Shown: positions 1-6,883 of the stretch, in pieces | Position numbering within the stretch: the stretch's first letter is position 1 | Layout of the letters: the number at the start of each line of letters is the position of its first letter | NCBI GenBank assembly: GCA_964391325.1 | Contig: CAYMJM010000028.1 | Span: 1-7,817, forward strand | Reading direction: 5' to 3' | DNA from: CAYMJM01 sp964391325 | Lineage (GTDB): Bacteria > Patescibacteriota > Dojkabacteria > B142 > JAFGMG01 | Length of the DNA stretch: 7,817 nucleotides | The notes under the pieces: model-generated | What the model was told of the DNA's origin: nothing | Databases searched by the model: none | Seen by the model: the letters and a program-made list of their open reading frames with translations, nothing else | Translations under genes and position numbers: made by a program

Positions 1-67
1 CGACTGTCTTCTTTGTCACATCAACTTGACATACAAGTTTGCCATTTGCATTCTTGACTTGTTTCAT
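1..67 (-). CDS. N-terminal fragment of an unidentified small protein (cut by window edge)
   Basis: An ATG at 67-65 opens a frame of 22 codons that runs off the left edge without a stop. It begins MKQVKNANGKLVCQVDVTKK. A perfect AGGAGG lies 9 nt upstream, which is the strongest start signal in the window and the main reason to call a gene. It lies beyond the terminator of the restriction-modification operon, so it should be a separate transcription unit. The visible part is polar and lysine-rich, with no signal peptide or membrane segment. I do not recognise a family. Short proteins with this kind of start are familiar to me from Firmicute mobile elements, but that is an impression from memory and not evidence. 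Total length and function cannot be given from 22 codons. Confidence 0.7.
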   Translation of the reverse strand, partial: MKQVKNANGKLVCQVDVTKKTV

Positions 68-76
68 AAACTTTTA

Positions 77-82
77 CCTCCT
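77..82 (-). promoter_or_regulatory. Strong Shine-Dalgarno site of the small left-edge gene
   Basis: On the minus strand these six bases read AGGAGG, a full match to the anti-SD core, with a 9-nt spacer to the ATG at 67-65. It fixes the start of the left-edge gene. Confidence 0.78.
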
Positions 83-105
83 CTTTATTACTTAATTGCG
101 CATTC

Positions 106-117
106 ACTCATATGAGT
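106..117. repeat. 12-bp perfect palindrome in the leader of the small gene
   Basis: ACTCATATGAGT is perfectly palindromic. It lies between the candidate -10 box (134-139) and the Shine-Dalgarno site (77-82), so it would fall in the early 5' untranslated region. That is a common place for an operator. A 12-bp palindrome can occur by chance in a few hundred bases, so a regulatory role is only a possibility. Confidence 0.4.
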
Positions 118-133
118 TTTTATTGCTAACCTA

Positions 134-164
134 ATTATAAAGAGTTTAAAAATTAGACGCCCAA
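134..164 (-). promoter_or_regulatory. Candidate sigma-A promoter for the small left-edge gene
   Basis: The minus strand reads TATAAT at 139-134, a perfect -10 box. The best upstream partner is TTGGGC at 164-159, a poor -35 with a long 19-nt spacer and no extended -10 TG. Transcription would start near 127, giving a leader of about 60 nt before the ATG. A perfect -10 with a weak -35 next to inverted repeats is typical of regulated promoters, but AT-rich DNA often yields TATAAT by chance. Confidence 0.35.
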
Positions 165-177
165 CTGATTGAGTTGG
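161..177. promoter_or_regulatory. Inverted repeat overlapping the candidate -35, possible operator
   Basis: CCAACT-GATTG-AGTTGG is a perfect 6-bp inverted repeat around a 5-base centre. It overlaps the candidate -35 hexamer at 159-164. Position and symmetry fit a dimeric regulator site, and a half-site copy recurs at 249-254. No regulator can be assigned; the helix-turn-helix in the nearby ImmA/IrrE-like protein is one conceivable candidate. Confidence 0.4.
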
Positions 178-258
178 TCCATTTGCATATTTTCTGAGGT
201 TTTTTAGATTGAAATATAAAAAAAAGAACCCCCGCAGGGGGTTCAGTACCAACTCAAT
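168..258. repeat. 11-bp inverted repeat pair flanking the terminator
   Basis: ATTGAGTTGGT at 168-178 is the exact reverse complement of ACCAACTCAAT at 248-258. The arms are 69 bases apart and enclose the operon terminator. The left arm overlaps the 161-177 dyad. The copies could be related regulator half-sites, or they could form a large RNA stem in read-through transcripts. Inverted orientation argues against them being attachment-site direct repeats. Confidence 0.5.
218..244 (-). terminator. Rho-independent terminator of the restriction-modification operon
   Basis: GAACCCCC (226-233) and GGGGGTTC (237-244) form a perfect 8-bp, GC-rich stem with a 3-base loop. On the minus strand the hairpin is followed at once by eight T residues (225-218). 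It starts about 30 nt after the TAA of the last gene of the operon. There is no T-tract on the plus-strand side, so it acts for leftward transcription only. Confidence 0.94.
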
Positions 259-276
259 GGATTAACGAATATTTAA

Positions 277-1860
277 TTATTTTATTTCAGTCCCTAGTTC
301 CTTAATATTACACTTGTCTAAAATAGCATTAAAATCACTAAGAGAAAGCCCTGGCATTGTTTCCATTATTTGAATATAGGTCTTATCAGGGTCGTTATAA
401 TAGTTCAATTTATTACTTGACTTATCAAACAGCCTTTCAGTTATTCTAAGGCTTAATTTCATGCCTACACAAATGGCCATCAGAATATTAGTAGTCATGT
501 TGTTATAATTATTGTTCTTAATTTTACCGTGGTAGTTCTTATGAAGTTCTGTCTGCTCATTAAATTGTTCAGGGTAGTTCCATTTTCTATTTTTCATTAA
601 GAACCACAAGCACTCACATAATGATTTCGTTGGGTCCCCTAACATTTTAATGAGTTCAATTTCTTCTTGTTCATTATAACAGGTTATGTGATTAACAAAA
701 GATTGATAGACATCTTCTGGCTCATAATCAAATGATGTTTGGTGTTTTGGGTGAAATGTCAGAAGCCTCTTATCAATACCTTCAACTCTTTGATATAAAG
801 CATAAGCAATGTAATCTTTATTAAAACTAGGATATGTAGTATATCTATGCTCTCGAATGTTAATTACACATCTTGATAAGTTTCTCTTTGCCTTTGGTGT
901 TAAATGAAGAGACCCATTCTTTTGTATAACAAACTGGCTACTTGCAAGCACAAAATATCCATCTGCATACACAAAGCGTCTATCTCTTATCCATTCTTGA
1001 AGAGTAGGATTTGTTCCTATGATTTTTATTGCTTCTACTGGAGTTAATTTGACAAAGTCTATATTACTATTGATTTCTTCATACACGTCTTGATAATCTT
1101 TTAACTTTGAAATTGTATCCTCAAGACCAACTTCAATTAATCTATATTTTACGGATAATCGTGATGTTATGAAGAAACGACTTAAGTCTTCAATCAAGAT
1201 GTCACAAGATAAAACAACATTTTCGCCAGACATCTCATATTGCTGAATAAACTCAAGTGCTTTCTTTTTAAAACTATTTTTCGGCATCAAGACTCTCGGT
1301 GCTAATCTATGTGCTTGCCATTCCAACCACCTTACTTCATTTTCCTTTGTGTTCTTTCCTTCAGGTGGTGTAAATAAAGCCTCGGATTGTCGACATAAAA
1401 TAGGATAAAGCTTTTCAGATGCATTTTTGTTTTTAGCCTCAAGTATTTGAAAATATATCTTATCTTTTTCCCAGTGTAGAGCCTCATGAATTAATGTATT
1501 TCTTTTAGAACCTTCACCATAGACACTTTCTGATAAAGGATCAATCAATACAGTTCCTGCATTAAATGCAGTTGAAGTATATTGCCTTGTTTCATGGTTA
1601 TATAAATCTAAATATCCATCAAGCAGCAAACAGCAACCAAAAACATCCAAATCGCTAGATAATGAAACTTCTTTCACTGTAAGACCCATATCCTCAAGTA
1701 TCTGTTCAACTGGAAGAGGCATTGGTTTAACTAATGCCTGCTTACAATATTTTGTAAGAAATTTAGTTGCATAATCGTCAAGTCGATCCTTCCCAAGAAT
1801 TAATGCGCCTGACTTCTTATTAATATCAAAAATATCACTTAATGTTATTTTGCTCTTCAT
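277..1860 (-). CDS. ImmA/IrrE-family zinc metallopeptidase with C-terminal XRE-like helix-turn-helix
   Basis: Predicted soluble 527-aa zinc endopeptidase. The active site is HEALH at residues 125-129 (E126 catalytic). A second motif, EWQAHRLAPRVLMP from residue 180, matches the family's E-x2-A-x3-A-x2-L-MP signature and should supply the third zinc ligand, E180. About 50 residues separate the two motifs, more than in compact members. Residues 229-246 match the helix with an S-x4-YRL core that closes the M78 domain. The region 250-410 is unassigned. Residues about 415-470 align over the full length of a Cro/C1 helix-turn-helix, with a helical tail to 527. Known ImmA proteins cleave phage or ICE repressors and IrrE acts on the DdrO repressor; the substrate here is unknown. 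The start overlaps the preceding gene by 26 nt and has AGG at 6 nt. It is the last gene before the terminator. Confidence 0.9.
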   Translation of the reverse strand: MKSKITLSDIFDINKKSGALILGKDRLDDYATKFLTKYCKQALVKPMPLPVEQILEDMGLTVKEVSLSSDLDVFGCCLLLDGYLDLYNHETRQYTSTAFNAGTVLIDPLSESVYGEGSKRNTLIHEALHWEKDKIYFQILEAKNKNASEKLYPILCRQSEALFTPPEGKNTKENEVRWLEWQAHRLAPRVLMPKNSFKKKALEFIQQYEMSGENVVLSCDILIEDLSRFFITSRLSVKYRLIEVGLEDTISKLKDYQDVYEEINSNIDFVKLTPVEAIKIIGTNPTLQEWIRDRRFVYADGYFVLASSQFVIQKNGSLHLTPKAKRNLSRCVINIREHRYTTYPSFNKDYIAYALYQRVEGIDKRLLTFHPKHQTSFDYEPEDVYQSFVNHITCYNEQEEIELIKMLGDPTKSLCECLWFLMKNRKWNYPEQFNEQTELHKNYHGKIKNNNYNNMTTNILMAICVGMKLSLRITERLFDKSSNKLNYYNDPDKTYIQIMETMPGLSLSDFNAILDKCNIKELGTEIK

Positions 1861-2587
1861 TCTCTACCTGTTCTCCTTTTTCAATATGATCAAGAGGCAT
1901 CTCTGACAATAATTTTTTTGCCTCCTTCCAGGTAGGGTAGAATTCTTCAACAAGCGTATGGAATCTATGCGTGTGATTTTTTTCCATCAAGTGTACTAGC
2001 TCATGCATAACTATATACTCAAGACATTCTATTGGTTTTTTAGCAAGCTGAAGATTTATCCATATTCTTTTTTTATTAATATTACAAGCACCCCACTTAG
2101 TCCTCATATTCTTAATTTTGTATTCATTAGCGTGAAGGCTTGTTTTTACTTCACACCTCGAAACAACACCGTCTAATACTCGTTTAAGTTCTTCCCTGTA
2201 CCATTCATTAAATGCCCTCTCCCTTGATTCTTTGGTTGATCTTTCGGGAGCAGTTAAAATAATCTTATTTGGCATTTTAGAAATTTTATATTTGTTCCCC
2301 TCATATACCACCTGCAAACGATAGAGCTTTCCCCATAAATAATGTGACTCTCCAGAAACATATTCACGTTCAGTTTGTCGTGCTTGTGACAGCATTCTAT
2401 TTCTCACTTTATTAATCTCTGGCATTTTCTTCAATACAAAAAGTCTTATCTCATTATCAGGATAATCACTAGGAGTGCTTACTGTTATGTTTCCTTCTGG
2501 AGGGTTAACTCTTATATAAAGATTTTTTAGATTTTTCTTTTTAATAATTTCAATTTGAATACCGCCAATCATTGCTTCACTACTCAT
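1835..2587 (-). CDS. YgjP-like (DUF45, SprT/WLM-related) zinc metallopeptidase
   Basis: A 250-aa soluble predicted zinc peptidase. The N-terminal part (residues 10-40) has the basic beta-rich start of YgjP-like proteins. Residues 161-169 carry the conserved WGAC (usually WGSC) motif, followed by the hydrophobic INLQLAKKP strand-helix. The active site is MHELVH at 194-199, with H195 and H199 as ligands, E196 catalytic, and H205 five residues after the HExxH as the likely third ligand, as in WLM and SprT peptidases. These features together make the family call firm. Members are often annotated beside type I restriction genes, but their substrate is not established to my knowledge. The start overlaps the hsdR stop by 8 nt, with AGG 9 nt upstream. 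Met5 is an alternative start with a weaker site. The acidic tail (residues 235-250) overlaps the next gene. Confidence 0.92.
   Translation of the reverse strand: MSSEAMIGGIQIEIIKKKNLKNLYIRVNPPEGNITVSTPSDYPDNEIRLFVLKKMPEINKVRNRMLSQARQTEREYVSGESHYLWGKLYRLQVVYEGNKYKISKMPNKIILTAPERSTKESRERAFNEWYREELKRVLDGVVSRCEVKTSLHANEYKIKNMRTKWGACNINKKRIWINLQLAKKPIECLEYIVMHELVHLMEKNHTHRFHTLVEEFYPTWKEAKKLLSEMPLDHIEKGEQVENEEQNNIK
1861..1878 (-). promoter_or_regulatory. Tandem Shine-Dalgarno candidates for the ImmA/IrrE-like gene
   Basis: Upstream of the ATG at 1860-1858 the minus strand reads AAGGAG (1878-1873, 12 nt from the start, rather far) and then AGGTAGAG (1869-1862, AGG 6 nt from the start). Both lie inside the coding end of the YgjP-like gene. 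They support this start over the next internal Met codons (residues 47 and 58) and imply translational coupling. Confidence 0.6.
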
Positions 2588-5500
2588 CGTATTCTACCTG
2601 CCTTCCAATTATATCGAAGACTTCGTTAGTTTTTTCGGTTGCTTCGTCTTCGTTATAACCATATAACAATAAACTCTGATATATAGCAAGTCTTATATTT
2701 TGTTGTTTCTGGAAATTCCGCTTCCAATCAGGGCGCATTGCGTTTCGGACAGCAGTGTCAATACTAACAGCCAATTTTTCATCTTTATCAAAGTAATCAA
2801 ATAAAGCCCTTCTTGCTTCACTATTCTTGACAGTATCAGGATAATTAGAATTTTCTTCTGGATGTAAAATCGCTTGTGCTAATTCCACCACTTGGCGCAG
2901 ATACTCCTCATAACTCATAGCTTCAATTTTTCTCTGGTTAATTATAATTTGGAGCATTTCTGATAGATTCCCATAGTAAACCTTATTTAAAGACATCTTT
3001 TTGACAATTTCATGTTGTAAATTGTTTTCAATTATCTCAGCTTTAGCATTATCGTTTCCTGGCAGATCTTTAATTAAAGCGTCTATTGGAGTTGTAGAAG
3101 TGTTCTCTAATAATAATTCAACCAGCGACATATTACCCAATTCGCTTACAACCGTAGAATCATCAGCACGAATGTAGGTATCAAGGATATAACGCATATC
3201 AGCCTCATAAGGCTTTAAGTCGATATAATCACAGCTTGCAAGCTTAACCATTTCCTTTATTCGATTATAGCCAGAAATATTATTTCTTAAGTTTTTTACT
3301 TGATTCTCTGAATATCCATAATTGCTCACAAGTTTATCACTACAATTTGCGAAGGAACGAGTCAAGGAAGCAGTAAGACTGTATAGAATATCCCTACGAC
3401 CAGTGTACTCGTTATCTTCACTATTCTCACCACAGAAATATTCAATATAATCTGTATCCTCTTTTGGATCGTTTACATTTTCAAGCAAATCCTTAAGCGA
3501 TGCAATTGCACCAACCATTTCAGACATAGCTTCGTCATAACGATTTTTGATGAGACCCTCAACATCTTCCTTATCAAAACTATCAAAAGCTTCTGTGGTA
3601 TAGTCAGCAACGGCAAGTTGAACATTACGAAATAAATCCATGTAATCTACGATATAACCATAGTCTTTATCTTCACCGTCTGGTCTGTTAACTCGACATA
3701 TAGCTTGAAATAAATCATGATCTCGCATAGATTTATCAATATATAAATAAGTTGCTGTCGGAGCATCAAATCCTGTCAAAAGTTTATCCACTACAATAAG
3801 AAGTTTCATTTTTGCAGGTTCTTTTTTAAACTGTTCTTTAACATCTTTTTCAAATTCAGTCAACTTTTTACCGCGAAGCATACGCTCATAAACAGACTTT
3901 TTGTATTCTTCTTCACCCTCTTGACTTAAGTCGCTTGTCGCAGTTCTAACACTTGCAGTAGTTGGCTCATATGAAGTAACAACTGCACATTTTGTAAAAC
4001 CATTGCTCGTAAAAATATCCCAATATCTACAAGCCTCGTAAATACTATTTGCTACTAACATAGCTGTACCACGGTCGTTTTTTAGACGAGGTTTTAAGCT
4101 CATATCAAAGATGATATCTCCCGCAATTTTATCTAGTCTTTGTCTGGAGCTATAAAGCTTATTAATGGAAGTCCAACTTTGCTTAAGTTTTACTTTTGCT
4201 CTATCCGTTAAGCCTGTGGTTTTATTATCGAACCAAAGATCAACCTTTTCTTTGTTAGTTAAATCCTGATCAACATCCCTAGCCTCATAGCGTAAATCAA
4301 GAACAACACCATCTTCAACACCTTCATCAAATTTATAAGTGTGAATGTATGGTCCAAAGGTTTCAAGACTTGTTGATTTATCTTTTTTAAGTAGAGGAGT
4401 TCCTGTAAAACCAATAAGTATCGCATCAGGCATCAACACCTTAACCGCTTCGTGCAATTTTCCGGAGTTAGTACGATGGCACTCATCAATAAACGCAATA
4501 ATGTTGCCTTTTGCTTTATAATTAGCAGGTAAGTCTTTTAATAATTCTTTACGATATTGATCTATATCTGATTGGTTTCCAGCATTATGCCCATATTTAT
4601 GGATTAATGAGCAAACAATAGCGTCTTCATTTTTATCTAAAATTTCTCTTAAATTAGAACAACTCTTTGCTCTTTTAACCTTCTCATTAACATCTATGAA
4701 CAGACTCTCTATTTGGTCATCAAGCTCGTCACGGTCTGTAATAATAACCACTCTGCTATCTGCTATATTTTCAATGATCCACTTAGTAAGCCATACCATA
4801 ATCAAAGATTTACCAGATCCTTGTGTATTCCAAATAATACCGCCTTCGTTTGAAAGAATCCTTTTTCTGGCGGCAATATTAGCAAAATATTGATTATGTC
4901 TTGCAACTTTCTTTAAGCCTGCATCAAAGATAATAAAATCGTGAATAAATGAAAGAAATCTTTCTTTTTGACAAAGCGAAACCAAACCATCTCTTAGCTT
5001 ATTTCTTTCTTTGGATTGAATACTCTTAACAGTCGCAGAAAGTTCATCTGTAGCTTTATTATCTTCTTTCCAATTTAGGTAACACTTTTCAGGAGTTTCA
5101 ATTGTTCCATATTTTAGACCCTCTGCTTCATTACCTGCAAAAATTAATTGAACGGTATTAAAGAAAGGTTGAATATACTCTTTTTTTTGATTTGTAATAT
5201 TTTGACGAATACCTTCACCAATACTCACACATGAACGCTTTAACTCAAATACACCAAGAGCGATGCCGTTTATATAGATTACCACATCAGGGCGTTTTCT
5301 TTCTACTTGATTGTAGCAAAGCACACTTACTTCTTCAGCTACATAAAAATCATTATTCTCCACATCATTCCAATCAATATAATGTACAGTTTCTCTATTT
5401 CTTTTTTCATCCTTAACACCTTGTCTACCATAGCGCAGAAGGGAATATACCTCTTTATTTATTTGATAGAGCCTATCAACCTGATTGCTCGCCTTAGAAA

Positions 5501-5705
5501 CAAGTTCATTTACTGCTTTTGAAATTTGGTCTTTTGTGTAGCCACGCTTTTCTAGATTCTTCTTTAGCAAATCCTCTTTCACCGGGGTATTGTCCTGATC
5601 TTCAAGGTTGCCGAGATACATGTAGCCTAATCCACCATCTTTCTCTTCATCTATTAACCAGTGGAGAACTTTGTTTTGTAATTTTCTTTCTAAATCAACA
5701 GACAT
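2580..5705 (-). CDS. hsdR: Type I restriction enzyme subunit R (translocase/endonuclease)
   Basis: The 1041-aa restriction subunit joins HsdM2-HsdS and uses ATP to translocate DNA, cutting far from an unmethylated target. The N-terminal nuclease has D140, ELK at 154-156 (the PD-(D/E)xK core) and QKKEY at 173-177, the QxxxY motif of RecB-like nucleases. The superfamily 2 motor follows: Walker A TQGSGKS (294-300), motif Ia around TDRDELDDQ (323-331), DECH box (407-410), motif III GFTGTP (432-437), motif V region VVDKLLTGFDAP (638-649) and motif VI AICRVNRP (668-675). The helical C-terminal third should contact the methyltransferase. Length and motif spacing resemble EcoR124I HsdR (about 1040 aa, type IC). 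No disruption is seen. It starts 14 nt after hsdS, and its stop overlaps the YgjP-like gene. Confidence 0.97.
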   Translation of the reverse strand: MSVDLERKLQNKVLHWLIDEEKDGGLGYMYLGNLEDQDNTPVKEDLLKKNLEKRGYTKDQISKAVNELVSKASNQVDRLYQINKEVYSLLRYGRQGVKDEKRNRETVHYIDWNDVENNDFYVAEEVSVLCYNQVERKRPDVVIYINGIALGVFELKRSCVSIGEGIRQNITNQKKEYIQPFFNTVQLIFAGNEAEGLKYGTIETPEKCYLNWKEDNKATDELSATVKSIQSKERNKLRDGLVSLCQKERFLSFIHDFIIFDAGLKKVARHNQYFANIAARKRILSNEGGIIWNTQGSGKSLIMVWLTKWIIENIADSRVVIITDRDELDDQIESLFIDVNEKVKRAKSCSNLREILDKNEDAIVCSLIHKYGHNAGNQSDIDQYRKELLKDLPANYKAKGNIIAFIDECHRTNSGKLHEAVKVLMPDAILIGFTGTPLLKKDKSTSLETFGPYIHTYKFDEGVEDGVVLDLRYEARDVDQDLTNKEKVDLWFDNKTTGLTDRAKVKLKQSWTSINKLYSSRQRLDKIAGDIIFDMSLKPRLKNDRGTAMLVANSIYEACRYWDIFTSNGFTKCAVVTSYEPTTASVRTATSDLSQEGEEEYKKSVYERMLRGKKLTEFEKDVKEQFKKEPAKMKLLIVVDKLLTGFDAPTATYLYIDKSMRDHDLFQAICRVNRPDGEDKDYGYIVDYMDLFRNVQLAVADYTTEAFDSFDKEDVEGLIKNRYDEAMSEMVGAIASLKDLLENVNDPKEDTDYIEYFCGENSEDNEYTGRRDILYSLTASLTRSFANCSDKLVSNYGYSENQVKNLRNNISGYNRIKEMVKLASCDYIDLKPYEADMRYILDTYIRADDSTVVSELGNMSLVELLLENTSTTPIDALIKDLPGNDNAKAEIIENNLQHEIVKKMSLNKVYYGNLSEMLQIIINQRKIEAMSYEEYLRQVVELAQAILHPEENSNYPDTVKNSEARRALFDYFDKDEKLAVSIDTAVRNAMRPDWKRNFQKQQNIRLAIYQSLLLYGYNEDEATEKTNEVFDIIGRQVEYDE
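2594..2605 (-). promoter_or_regulatory. Ribosome binding site of the YgjP-like gene inside hsdR
   Basis: The minus strand reads GAAGG then CAGGTAG just before the start at 2587, with AGG 9 nt from the ATG. It sits within the last codons of hsdR, so the peptidase is probably translationally coupled to HsdR. The same 8-mer, CAGGTAGA, precedes the next gene. Confidence 0.5.
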
Positions 5706-5714
5706 AAACCTTAA

Positions 5715-5720
5715 CCCCCT
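5715..5720 (-). promoter_or_regulatory. Ribosome binding site of hsdR
   Basis: The minus strand reads AGGGGG, starting on the last base of the hsdS stop codon, with 9 nt to the hsdR ATG at 5705-5703. A nearer AAGG lies only 3 nt from the ATG, too close to be the main site. The G-run is a slightly unusual variant of AGGAGG. Confidence 0.6.
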
Positions 5721-6883
5721 TATACTTTAAGACGCACACGGCCTGTTAAGAGGTCGTCCATTGCGCCTTCACTAATTTGTATCATTTTTTCTTTTTCCTT
5801 TTCGAGACATTCTATTTCTTCATCCATTGCAGTTAGAACTTGGGCAATGGCTTCTTGTTCTCTTGTATCTCTTGGAATCAATATGTTAATATTCTTAAGT
5901 AGCGTTTTATTTAGTCCACCTCGTCCACCGTCACCCGATGAAAGCTCCCTTAAATATAGATACATATTTTCTATTAAATAAAACAAAAATTTAGAGCTTG
6001 TTTCTTCAGATGCAACTAATGCAGCCAATGACTGATTCAAAGCCATTGGAGTAGATAAGAATCCTGCTGTTCCTCTAGTTTTTCCTTGACCTGCTAATGC
6101 AATTAATACTGAACCTTTAGGTGCAATTTTTGCTGACGAATTACTTAATCCAATATCAGTAATATACTTTGTAGCTTTAGTAATTATCTTTTGATGTATT
6201 TCTGTTGAAGCAAGCCAGGGAATATTTCCGCCCCAATAGTTATTTATTGAAGTTGATGGTGTGCCACCCGTAATTATATCTTTAGTCACACTTTCAATAA
6301 TGGATTCTTTCCACTCACCTTTAAAGCCATCAAGCCTAGTTCTACCACTAATCAAATCCTCCAAAGCACCCTCACGAATTGCTTTTTTCTTATTGATTAG
6401 TTCAGTCAAGTTGTAGATGTGTTCGTCAAAATCGGATAGAACAGAAGCAATTGCTTGTTGTTCGGGGAGACTTTCTGGCAATGTTATTTCTATATTTTTT
6501 AATGTTTTGCCATTTAACTTTGCTCTTGTTCCTCCAACAAGAAATGCAGTATAATCAACTTTCTTTAGTAAATATGATAAGAATTTCGTGTTTGCTACTG
6601 ATTTAATTCCGGCTAGAACATGTGCGTGATTATTAACCCACACTCTTCTATTAACATATGCTACGGGGTAGTTAAGAAGATCGTTCGCCCCATCTTCAGC
6701 AATAAGGACAAACTCCCCATCATGCGTATATCCACTTACAAAATCTTGAATGCCGTTCGCTCCATAATATGGTGTACTACCGGGCGTTCTTTGATTCTTA
6801 GTTACTGGAATTCTTAGATTATCAAAAAGCTCAGCAACATTGTTTATTTTATCAGTCTTCCAATCTGTAGGATAAATTACCAT
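5720..6883 (-). CDS. hsdS: Type I restriction-modification specificity subunit S
   Basis: The 387-aa DNA-recognition subunit of the methyltransferase and restriction complexes. It shows the classic duplicated layout. Target-recognition domain 1 spans about residues 8-138 and a conserved helical region about 139-184 (PEQQAIASVL ... EGALEDLISGRTRL). Domain 2 spans about 190-338 (with GGTPSTS near 206-212) and the second conserved region about 340-385 (REQEAIAQVL ... EGAMDDLLTGRVRL). I count 22 of 46 identical positions between the two conserved regions. They form the spacer helices and bind HsdM, so the target is a bipartite asymmetric sequence with two unrelated halves. The halves cannot be read from the protein by eye. 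Its first 7 nt overlap the hsdM stop; AAGGA (6898-6894) lies 10 nt before the ATG. Length is normal and there is no break. Confidence 0.96.
   Translation of the reverse strand: MVIYPTDWKTDKINNVAELFDNLRIPVTKNQRTPGSTPYYGANGIQDFVSGYTHDGEFVLIAEDGANDLLNYPVAYVNRRVWVNNHAHVLAGIKSVANTKFLSYLLKKVDYTAFLVGGTRAKLNGKTLKNIEITLPESLPEQQAIASVLSDFDEHIYNLTELINKKKAIREGALEDLISGRTRLDGFKGEWKESIIESVTKDIITGGTPSTSINNYWGGNIPWLASTEIHQKIITKATKYITDIGLSNSSAKIAPKGSVLIALAGQGKTRGTAGFLSTPMALNQSLAALVASEETSSKFLFYLIENMYLYLRELSSGDGGRGGLNKTLLKNINILIPRDTREQEAIAQVLTAMDEEIECLEKEKEKMIQISEGAMDDLLTGRVRLKV

Noticed and set aside
23..39. AACTTG-N5-CAAGTT inverted repeat inside the small gene
   Set aside because: A 6-bp dyad with a 5-base centre is expected by chance at this frequency, and it falls within coding sequence. 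Its resemblance to the 161-177 dyad (same arm and spacer lengths) is noted but not enough for a call.
26..54. Plus-strand TTGACA (26-31) as a -35 box
   Set aside because: The position 17 bases downstream reads CATTCT, a poor -10. It lies inside the small minus-strand coding region, and no rightward gene follows.
1913..1983. Two 7-base A tracts in the YgjP-like gene as phase-variation sites, one just beside the zinc motif
   Set aside because: Seven-base A runs arise from ordinary Lys/Asn codons in AT-rich DNA and are too short to argue for slippage.
4696..5707. Several short plus-strand open frames of 61-71 codons opposite hsdR
   Set aside because: They lie antisense to a gene with complete, correctly spaced functional motifs, lack convincing ribosome sites, and encode low-complexity hydrophobic or Ser/Leu/Phe-rich peptides typical of shadow frames.
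5729..6469. The two conserved regions of hsdS as an invertible or phase-variable shuffling locus
   Set aside because: The similarity is at protein level and is in direct orientation, as in every HsdS. There is no second hsdS copy, recombinase gene or DNA-level inverted repeat in the window.
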